Position numbers and translations under genes: made by a program. 6,916 nt of DNA from Dethiosulfovibrio sp. (lineage in GTDB: Bacteria; Synergistota; Synergistia; Synergistales; Dethiosulfovibrionaceae), in NCBI GenBank assembly GCA_028709985.1, contig JAQUTB010000071.1, positions 495-7,410 on the forward strand, given 5' to 3'. Below the pieces are notes generated by a model. That model saw nothing but the letters and a program-made list of their open reading frames with translations, ran no database searches and had not been told where the DNA came from. Shown here in pieces: positions 1 through 5,680 of this stretch (positions are counted from its first letter, which is position 1; each line of letters starts with the position of its first letter).

Positions 1-1145
1 TCTATCTCCTGAAGGGAGGGATCCTGTGTCGTCCCTGGGGATTTGAGGTGGGAGATCTTATCTTAGGGCGTACTATCTATTCCAAGGAGCAAGTAGGATC
101 GAATATCTACAAGCTTAGCGAGATAGACTGTAGTGGTATGATAGTCTCTCCTGGTCTTGTCGATGTCCACGTTCACGGTTCTATGGGCTACGATATTATG
201 GATGGATCGATGGATTCCATGGAGAGGATGGCTCGGTCTATGATCCCTACAGGGGTTACATCCTTTGTAGGCGCTACTATGTCCCAGCCACTAAACCGTC
301 TTGACCAAGTGCTATCGGTGGCAGAATCTTATCGTCGTGAGCAGAACCATATCCAAGGGGTGGCAAGATTCCTGGGGGTTCATCTGGAGGGGCCTTTTAT
401 ATCCTCAAAGAAGGCAGGGGCCCATGATCTAAGGTATCTGATAGCCCCCGACAGGGATTTTATCCTTTCACACAGCGATGTCATAACCATAGTGACCCTG
501 GCTCCAGAGTTGGATGGGGCCTTCGATCTAATTCGCCTCTTGGAAAGCCTTGGTATAGTCTGTTCCATCGGTCACAGCGACTGTGATTATATGTCGGCTT
601 TGAAGGCGGTTTCTGTGGGAGCTTCAGGTTTTACCCATCTGTACAACGCAATGTCTCAGATGGGGCACAGAAGTCCCGGTATGGTTGGGGCTGCTTTCGA
701 CTCTGGGGCATATTGCGAGATGATATTTGACGGTGTTCACGTCCATCCGTCCGCTCTCAGGACCGCCTGTAAGGCTGTAGGTCCAGGTAGGGTCTTGCTA
801 ATAACCGATTCGATGAGGGCCAGAGGGTTGGGAGAAGGCTCCTTCGACTTAGGCGGGAAAATCGTAAATGTAAGCTCGGACAGGGCGGAGTTGGTGGACG
901 GTACTCTAGCCGGAAGCGTCCTGTCTTTGCTGGAAGCTATTAAAAATGCCGTATCCTGGGGAGCGTTGACACTACATCAAGCCCTAAACGGTGCCACGCT
1001 GAACCCAGCTAGATATATAGGGGATAGATCTATTGGTAGTTTGGATAGGGGATGTCGAGGTGACGTTATCCTGCTAGATCGGGAGACCCTGGCCCTAAAA
1101 GGGGTTTTCGTCGACGGTGAGCTACGATATCACCGAGATATTTGA
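1..1145 (+). CDS. nagA: N-acetylglucosamine-6-phosphate deacetylase, 5' partial
   Basis: Removes the acetyl group from GlcNAc-6-phosphate to give glucosamine-6-phosphate and acetate, a cytoplasmic step of amino-sugar and peptidoglycan recycling. The reading frame is open to the left edge (first whole codon at 3). The 15 residues before the GTG at 48 begin YLLKGGILCRPWG, typical of a NagA amino terminus, so the true start lies left of the window and GTG 48 is an internal Val. Counting from codon 48, the amidohydrolase metal and active-site residues are present: H41 and H43 (VDVHVHG), E114 (HLEGPF), H176 (GHSD), H197 (THLYNAM), H231 (DGVHVHP) and catalytic D254 (ITDSM). The HxH pair, replaced by Gln/Asn in E. 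coli NagA, suggests a two-metal centre as in Bacillus-type enzymes. At least 380 residues are visible, the usual family length. Its stop (1143-1145) abuts ptsI, so the two are probably cotranscribed. Confidence 0.93.
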   Translation, partial: YLLKGGILCRPWGFEVGDLILGRTIYSKEQVGSNIYKLSEIDCSGMIVSPGLVDVHVHGSMGYDIMDGSMDSMERMARSMIPTGVTSFVGATMSQPLNRLDQVLSVAESYRREQNHIQGVARFLGVHLEGPFISSKKAGAHDLRYLIAPDRDFILSHSDVITIVTLAPELDGAFDLIRLLESLGIVCSIGHSDCDYMSALKAVSVGASGFTHLYNAMSQMGHRSPGMVGAAFDSGAYCEMIFDGVHVHPSALRTACKAVGPGRVLLITDSMRARGLGEGSFDLGGKIVNVSSDRAELVDGTLAGSVLSLLEAIKNAVSWGALTLHQALNGATLNPARYIGDRSIGSLDRGCRGDVILLDRETLALKGVFVDGELRYHRDI

Positions 1146-2929
1146 GGGGAAAAAGAGCTAGGGCCTCGTGCTCTGGCCATTCATGGGGGGGGATTTTTAT
1201 CAAAGGCATAGGAGTATCCTCAGGGATCGCGATCGGAAGGGCCTTCGTGGACTGGAAGGAGCACGTCGAGATAGAGAAAGAGTACGTCGACGACGTAGAG
1301 ATGGAGCTTGACAGGCTTAACGCCGCAGTCGAAGTCGCAGGACAGGAAATCCAGGATCTCTACAAAGACGTAGCCTCCAGACTTGGACGGGACGAGGTGG
1401 AGATGTTCGCCTGTCACGGTATGATGATAGCTGACCCGGAGTTTATCGGACAGATAAAGGGCAGGATAATAACCGAGAGCGTGAACGCTGAATGGGCAGT
1501 GCGATCGGTAGCGGATAAGTTTATACATGTCTTCGAGGACATGGACGACGATTACCTAAAGTCGAAGGCCGACGACGTCAAGGACGTCTCGGCCAGAATA
1601 TGTCGTCTCCTTCTCCATATAGAGGGAGGTGACATGACAGCCCTTCAGGAAAAATCTATAGTCGTGGCCAGAAATTTCACCGCGTCCGAGATAGTACAGA
1701 TAGACAGAGACAGAGTTCTGGGATTCGTCTCACAGGAAGGTACCCTTGCCTCTCATTCCATAATAATGGCCAGAAACTGGGGAGTTCCGGCTGTGGTGGA
1801 CGTATCCAATATTCTGGACGTAGTGGAGACAGGGGATATGATGATCGTCGACGGCATGGACGGGGTAATTATTCTTAATCCAGATGAAGAAATAATTGAA
1901 TTGTACCGTAATAAGCAAGCCTGTTTAGCTAAATTCAATGAAAAATTAACCGATATGAAAATGAAGAATACTGTGACTAAAGATGGTATTCCTCTAAAAA
2001 TATATGCTAATGGCGACAACATAAGGGATCTCCGGTCCGCGATGGAAAAGGGCATAAGCGGTATCGGTCTTTTCCGAACTGAAAGGCTGTATATGGACAG
2101 GGACAGGCTTCCCACCGAAAGCGAGCAGTTGGGTGTCTATAAGAAGGCCGTACTTGACGCTGGGGGGAAGACCGTTATATTCAGGACGTTGGATATCGGC
2201 TGCGATAAAGTGCCTGGTTATCTGAACGTGCCGGACGAGGAAAACCCAGCGCTTGGGTACAGGGCCATACGGCTATCTCTATCTAGAGCAGACATATTTA
2301 GGATTCAGATAAGGGCACTCCTCAGAGCTAGTGCCTTTGGTAAGGCGAAGATAATGTTTCCAATGATATCGGGAGTGGAGGAGCTCAGGTTGGCCAAGGG
2401 CCTCATCGATGACGTTAAAAACGATCTCAAAAAAGAGGGGATACCGTTTAATCCCAACATAGAGATCGGGGTAATGATCGAGGTTCCGTCCGCTGCCATA
2501 ATATCCGATCTTATCGCCAGGGAGGTCGATTTCATGAGCATAGGCACCAACGACCTCATTCAGTATACATTAGCTGTGGACAGGATGAACCGTAACCTAT
2601 CCCATCTCTTTAGCCCGTTTCACCCTGGAGTCCTTCGTCTGGTCAAAACCGTCATCGATAACGGAAGAGAGAAAGGCGTGAAGGTCAGCATATGTGGCGA
2701 GATGGCAGGTGATCCTCTCCTTATCCCCGTGTTGGTAGGCATGGGGCTTGAGAGGTTCAGCATGAACGCCGACTCAATTCTGAGGGCTAGATGGATAATA
2801 GCCCAGGTGGAGAGATCTGAGATGAGAGATGTCGTGGAGCAGATCCTTTCGCTCTCGTCGGTATCTGAGGTCCGTCGCTTCTGTGAGGAGCGCTTCAGCA
2901 GTTTCAGACAGTGTATACCTGAAAACTAA
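1142..2929 (+). CDS. ptsI: PTS enzyme I (phosphoenolpyruvate-protein phosphotransferase)
   Basis: Cytoplasmic enzyme that takes phosphate from PEP and passes it to HPr, starting the sugar phosphotransferase cascade. Counting from the TTG at 1142 (595 residues): an amino-terminal HPr-binding region of about 20-150; the swivelling domain with phospho-accepting H215 (ASHSIIMAR); an AT-rich linker at about 242-290; and a PEP-binding TIM barrel with R312 (LFRTE), R348 (FRTLD), E457 (MIEVPS), N480-D481 (GTNDLIQY), R491 and C518 (CGEMAGD). All key catalytic residues are present. Family similarity begins at about residue 20 (IKGIGVSSGIAIG), so the first 17-19 residues are probably not native protein. 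The TTG overlaps the nagA stop (TTGA) but has no good ribosome binding site. An out-of-frame ATG at 1183 precedes a run of eight G; one G fewer would put it in frame. Start therefore uncertain, product certain. HPr is not in the window. Confidence 0.95.
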   Translation: MRGKRARASCSGHSWGGIFIKGIGVSSGIAIGRAFVDWKEHVEIEKEYVDDVEMELDRLNAAVEVAGQEIQDLYKDVASRLGRDEVEMFACHGMMIADPEFIGQIKGRIITESVNAEWAVRSVADKFIHVFEDMDDDYLKSKADDVKDVSARICRLLLHIEGGDMTALQEKSIVVARNFTASEIVQIDRDRVLGFVSQEGTLASHSIIMARNWGVPAVVDVSNILDVVETGDMMIVDGMDGVIILNPDEEIIELYRNKQACLAKFNEKLTDMKMKNTVTKDGIPLKIYANGDNIRDLRSAMEKGISGIGLFRTERLYMDRDRLPTESEQLGVYKKAVLDAGGKTVIFRTLDIGCDKVPGYLNVPDEENPALGYRAIRLSLSRADIFRIQIRALLRASAFGKAKIMFPMISGVEELRLAKGLIDDVKNDLKKEGIPFNPNIEIGVMIEVPSAAIISDLIAREVDFMSIGTNDLIQYTLAVDRMNRNLSHLFSPFHPGVLRLVKTVIDNGREKGVKVSICGEMAGDPLLIPVLVGMGLERFSMNADSILRARWIIAQVERSEMRDVVEQILSLSSVSEVRRFCEERFSSFRQCIPEN

Positions 2930-2976
2930 AAAAAGGACGTATCAGCGCGAGGTTCTCGCTGATACGTCCTTTTTTT
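2928..2976. terminator. bidirectional rho-independent terminator
   Basis: A perfect 13-bp inverted repeat, GGACGTATCAGCG (2935-2947) and CGCTGATACGTCC (2957-2969), encloses a 9-base loop. Seven A (2928-2934) precede it and seven T (2970-2976) follow, so either strand's transcript ends in a GC-containing hairpin followed by U's. It fills the gap between the convergent ptsI and TPR-protein genes, and overlaps both stop codons (2927-2929 and 2975-2977). Confidence 0.93.
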
Positions 2977-3814
2977 AATCTTTAGGTGAGGGTGGAACGT
3001 ATACCGGTTTTTCCTGCACCTTTGCGTTGTCCCCTTCTTTAGGTGATGGAGGCACGTAGAGTGGGGGGGACGCAGGCGTTTGCGTAGTCGGTGTTGATGT
3101 CGAGCTACTAACGTCGGGTTCTCCATTCGGGACGGTTATCATCGGGATACCCGGCCCTTCTGGTTCCCCTGTGAGCGACGCGACAGGTGGTATCGGGACG
3201 ACGGGGTTGGTCCCAGGAACCCGGGACGACGATGGGTCTATAACCACCTTTCTGGCTCCCATAGGGGAAAATCCCTCGTTTACCCTCATCTCAACAGGAG
3301 AGGGTTGAGGAGACGGCTGTACGACCTGCACCGGCAAAGACGTCTCCTTTGCCGGTCTATCTACAGGGGCAGGTCTCGCTATAGCCCTATCGTTGAATAT
3401 TCCGCTGCCAGGATCTATAACAGGCAACCCTTTTCGATAAACGCTACCAGCTGGGTCCATAAGAGGGATGGCCTCGCCATTGGCCCTGTTTTGGAGCACC
3501 CTGGATAGAGGTGGGTACTCTGGGTCCACCTCCAGGGCCTGTGTAAACGCGCCCTGAGCTTTCTCCAACATCCCCATCCCCTGATATCCCTTGGCCAGCC
3601 AGTACCAACCGTCAGCGGACCTAGGGCAGCTCTTGACGTAGGCCTTAAGGTATTCCACCCCTCTGGTGTACATACCGTTCTCTATGAGCTGTTGTCCCGC
3701 CCTCCACGCCTGCTTTATCAGAAGGTCGTTCTCAGCCTGAGTGGTGACGGCCCAAGACACGGAGGGTGTAGATAATATTAATAAACATATCAGTATTTTT
3801 GTTGTTATTTTCAT
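2975..3814 (-). CDS. exported TPR protein with proline-rich tail, function unknown
   Basis: About 279 residues. The amino terminus has a classic signal peptide: KITTK, then a hydrophobic run (ILICLLILSTPSV) and a likely cleavage site after SWA. No lipobox Cys is seen, so it is probably periplasmic or surface-associated rather than a lipoprotein. Residues about 32-102 form two tetratricopeptide-like repeats; the second (GWYWLAKGYQGMGMLEKAQG through ALEVDPEY) is the clearest. The rest, about 170 residues, is low-complexity and rich in Pro, Ser, Thr and Val, and it ends with two copies of YVPPSPK. An ATG at 3820 is also in frame, but the Shine-Dalgarno is only 2 bases from it and 8 bases from the ATG at 3814, so 3814 is preferred. 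It lies 20 bases after the FlgT-C-like gene and probably belongs to the same operon. TPR repeats usually bind proteins; a structural or assembly role in the envelope is inference. Confidence 0.85.
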   Translation of the reverse strand: MKITTKILICLLILSTPSVSWAVTTQAENDLLIKQAWRAGQQLIENGMYTRGVEYLKAYVKSCPRSADGWYWLAKGYQGMGMLEKAQGAFTQALEVDPEYPPLSRVLQNRANGEAIPLMDPAGSVYRKGLPVIDPGSGIFNDRAIARPAPVDRPAKETSLPVQVVQPSPQPSPVEMRVNEGFSPMGARKVVIDPSSSRVPGTNPVVPIPPVASLTGEPEGPGIPMITVPNGEPDVSSSTSTPTTQTPASPPLYVPPSPKEGDNAKVQEKPVYVPPSPKD

Positions 3815-3822
3815 GTCCATGT

Positions 3823-3827
3823 CTCCT
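3823..3827 (-). promoter_or_regulatory. ribosome binding site deciding the TPR-protein start
   Basis: The minus strand reads AAAAGGAGACATGGACATG. AGGAG lies 2 bases from the first ATG (3820) and 8 bases from the second (3814). The usual spacing of 5-9 bases favours the second ATG. Confidence 0.75.
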
Positions 3828-3834
3828 TTTAGGG

Positions 3835-4818
3835 TTATCTCCTGCTTGAGGGGTACAGGGGCATTATAACGAGGTCTCTGAGTTTTATCGGGTCATCCTT
3901 GGATTCCTTGACCACCTCGACGACCGCCTCGTGATTTTGCACCGATATCACCTTTACCAGGCCACCGCTGTCCGGTAGCACTACCACCGGTCTCTCTGGG
4001 TCCACCGTGTCATACCTATCGCTCCTCAGTATACTGAGGAAGTCTCCAACCTTGACACCCTCTATCTTGCCTAAGCTCACTATATACCTTCTCCTTTTCG
4101 GTGGGGATGAGCTTAAACTGTCCTTTGTGGGAGAAATTATACGACCTATCATGTGGTAGCCTGTAATCCCTTCGAACAAAGAGTCCCTGCTTTTTCTCAG
4201 GGCTTTCTTGAAGGCGTTCCAGTAGGAGGTGCTTTTAAAGGAGCTCCACAGGGGACGGCTCAAGGGTTGATCGTAGTCTTTCGGGTCGGCAAAAAGCTGA
4301 ACAAAGTCCAGTTTATCGGTGAGGTAAAAAACCCTGCCGTCCCCAGGGGAGAAGGTAAAACGTCGGTCCTCTCCCGCTGAGGAGGTTGCGAAGAGCATCT
4401 CCTTCGTATCGCCGTCGAATATCTCCGTTCTCAGAGCTACGTAGCCCATCCTGTCGCTTCCTAGGTGCTGTCTGTCGGTCATTTTTAACTTGTAGATGTG
4501 GAGCCTGACCCCCACGTCCGATGGTGTTCCTCCACCGCTGAACCATATCTCTTCTTCCAGAGGTGATAGCACCGTTATCCTTGCGTAGGGATACTCCCTT
4601 AGCAGGGTCACAAACTCCTCCGTTATCCTCTGGTCGAAGACGTCCACGGGATAATACTTGCTCTCCCATACCTGGAGATCGGTCTCGTTCACCACCGGTA
4701 GCACTGTTATGTGGATGCCTGGTTCGGTCAGTACGTTTGAGTAGGCCGGCTTGATGGTTAACACTACAAGCGCCAGTAATATGGCGAAATTTTTAATCAT
4801 TCTCTTCCTCCCATCCAT
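3835..4818 (-). CDS. exported protein with FlgT-C-like carboxy-terminal domain
   Basis: 327 residues from the ATG at 4818. The amino terminus is a signal peptide (K/R-rich start, FAILLALVVLTIKP core, probable cut after AYS at residue 27). Residues about 34-145 start with IHITVLPVVNETD and look like the alpha/beta fold of CsgG/TolB-N-type envelope proteins (weak, by eye). Residues about 244-322 (YIVSLGKIEGVKVGDF, then GGLVKVISVQNHEAVVEV and a final LRDLVIMP) match the pattern of the flagellar assembly protein T carboxy-terminal domain, a small beta-barrel also found in non-flagellar proteins. No flagellar gene is nearby, so a motility role is not supported. An in-frame ATG at 4800 has its own GGGAGG six bases upstream and gives a signal peptide starting MIKNFA, so either start may be used. 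It lies 15 bases downstream of sir2 and 20 upstream of the TPR gene, consistent with one operon. Confidence 0.8.
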   Translation of the reverse strand: MDGRKRMIKNFAILLALVVLTIKPAYSNVLTEPGIHITVLPVVNETDLQVWESKYYPVDVFDQRITEEFVTLLREYPYARITVLSPLEEEIWFSGGGTPSDVGVRLHIYKLKMTDRQHLGSDRMGYVALRTEIFDGDTKEMLFATSSAGEDRRFTFSPGDGRVFYLTDKLDFVQLFADPKDYDQPLSRPLWSSFKSTSYWNAFKKALRKSRDSLFEGITGYHMIGRIISPTKDSLSSSPPKRRRYIVSLGKIEGVKVGDFLSILRSDRYDTVDPERPVVVLPDSGGLVKVISVQNHEAVVEVVKESKDDPIKLRDLVIMPLYPSSRR

Positions 4819-4833
4819 AGCTGTTCCTCCAAA

Positions 4834-5595
4834 CTAGTGTATCGACAGTTTTAGCTCATCGTTTAGCGCGGTGAAAAAATCGTCCAGATCGTAGGATAAA
4901 TGGACTATCTCAGACGCTGCAGTATTGCTAAAATTCACCTCTCCCTTGTTGACGATCACCACTGTTCCTCGACACAGGGAAGGCAGATAGGAGGCAGGAG
5001 CGACGGCAAGGGACGATCCTAACACGAAAAGGAGATCCGCCTCTTCCGACAGACAGGCGCATTCCTCCAGGTGTCTAACTTTTTCTCCAAAGAAGACGAT
5101 ATCCGGCTTTACGATGCCGCCGCAATCGCATGTAGGGACGGAACTAGACAGCATCCTATCTTTTGCCGTTTGATAGTCGCATTTTTTGCCACATAGGGTA
5201 CAGCTGCTTGTCCATACGCTTCCGTGTATCTCGTGGACAGATGTGGACCCGGCCCTCTGGTGCAGGGCGTCTATGTTCTGTGTGATCACTCCGCTTAGCT
5301 TTTTACAGGATTCTAAAGCGGCCAAAAAACTGTGTGTGTAGGTGGGAATCGCCTCGTCCACTGTATTAATAAAATTTCTGTAAAAATCGTAAAAGATTTT
5401 GGGCTCTTTCATGAAAAAGTCTATGTCGAATATTCTCTCCATGTTCAAGCCGTTCTTGCCGGAATAAATCCCATTTGGCCCCCTGAAATCCGGTATCCCT
5501 GCCCCAGTCGATATTCCTGCTCCTGTCAGGGCTAAGGCAGATCTAGATCTTTCCAGCAACCTTGAGCATTTTTTTGCGTCTTCTTTAATATTCAA
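4834..5595 (-). CDS. NAD-dependent protein deacylase, Sir2 family
   Basis: Cytoplasmic sirtuin that removes acetyl (or other acyl) groups from lysines, consuming NAD and forming nicotinamide and O-acyl-ADP-ribose. With the TTG start at 5595 it has 253 residues, close to the roughly 245 of Thermotoga Sir2, which it resembles throughout. Visible motifs: GAGIS at 25-29, IPDFRGPNGIY just after, TQNID at 105-109, catalytic H124 (HEIHG), zinc cysteines C132/C135 (CxxC) and C156/C158 (CxC rather than the common CxxC), KPDIVFFGE after them, GSSL at 193-196 and VNKGE. The frame extends to an ATG at 5667, but those 24 extra residues (MILSRGIVPSCVTG...) do not look like sirtuin and would lie in the divergent promoter region. 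The TTG has AGGGAG 10 bases upstream. First gene of a probable three-gene operon with two exported proteins. Start uncertain, family certain. Confidence 0.92.
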   Translation of the reverse strand: MNIKEDAKKCSRLLERSRSALALTGAGISTGAGIPDFRGPNGIYSGKNGLNMERIFDIDFFMKEPKIFYDFYRNFINTVDEAIPTYTHSFLAALESCKKLSGVITQNIDALHQRAGSTSVHEIHGSVWTSSCTLCGKKCDYQTAKDRMLSSSVPTCDCGGIVKPDIVFFGEKVRHLEECACLSEEADLLFVLGSSLAVAPASYLPSLCRGTVVIVNKGEVNFSNTAASEIVHLSYDLDDFFTALNDELKLSIH

Positions 5596-5624
5596 ATCAT
5601 TATAACTCCCTTCTTGTTTAATGC

Positions 5625-5632
5625 AACCGGTT
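5625..5632. promoter_or_regulatory. palindrome AACCGGTT, possible operator
   Basis: A perfect 8-bp palindrome lies in the 85-base region between the divergent sir2 and uracil permease genes, just after the -35 position of the predicted permease promoter. ATGC and GCAT flank it at 5621-5624 and 5635-5638, off centre by one base. Position suits a regulator site, but an 8-bp palindrome can occur by chance. Confidence 0.25.
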
Positions 5633-5643
5633 ACGCATGATGG

Positions 5644-5649
5644 TACAAT
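5644..5649 (+). promoter_or_regulatory. predicted promoter of the uracil permease gene (extended -10)
   Basis: TACAAT at 5644-5649 is one base from the consensus -10 and is preceded by TGG (5641-5643), an extended -10 element. The -35 at 5621-5626 (ATGCAA, 17-base spacer) is weak, as is common with extended -10 promoters. Transcription would start near 5656, leaving a leader of about 25 bases, too short for a riboswitch or attenuator. Confidence 0.5.
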
Positions 5650-5667
5650 TCCCCTCGACAAAATCAT

Positions 5668-5672
5668 GGAGG
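5668..5672 (+). promoter_or_regulatory. ribosome binding site of the uracil permease gene
   Basis: GGAGG stands 8 bases before the ATG at 5681. An in-frame ATG at 5666 overlaps this site and has no ribosome binding site of its own at suitable distance, so 5681 is the better start. Confidence 0.8.
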
Positions 5673-5680
5673 TGTTGGAT

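Noticed and set aside
1220..1528. 102-codon open frame on the minus strand
   Set aside because: Lies wholly inside ptsI, shows no domain pattern, and the plus-strand frame carries conserved enzyme I sequence.
1753..2115. 120-codon open frame on the minus strand
   Set aside because: Antisense to the conserved swivelling domain and linker of ptsI; no independent coding or ribosome binding signal.
3305..3508. 67-codon plus-strand open frame within the TPR-protein gene
   Set aside because: Antisense to the proline-rich tail; the Arg/Tyr-rich product is what a shadow of Pro/Ser codons gives.
4313..4669. 118-codon open frame on the minus strand
   Set aside because: Same strand but another frame within the FlgT-C-like gene; its Arg/Gly-rich product looks like an out-of-frame translation.
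5596..5667. Amino-terminal extension of sir2 to an ATG at 5667
   Set aside because: The 24 extra residues do not resemble a sirtuin, and the stretch holds the promoter signals of the divergent permease gene.
5656..5680. Possible riboswitch or PyrR-type attenuator before the uracil permease gene
   Set aside because: The predicted leader is only about 25 bases and contains no stem-loop or terminator.
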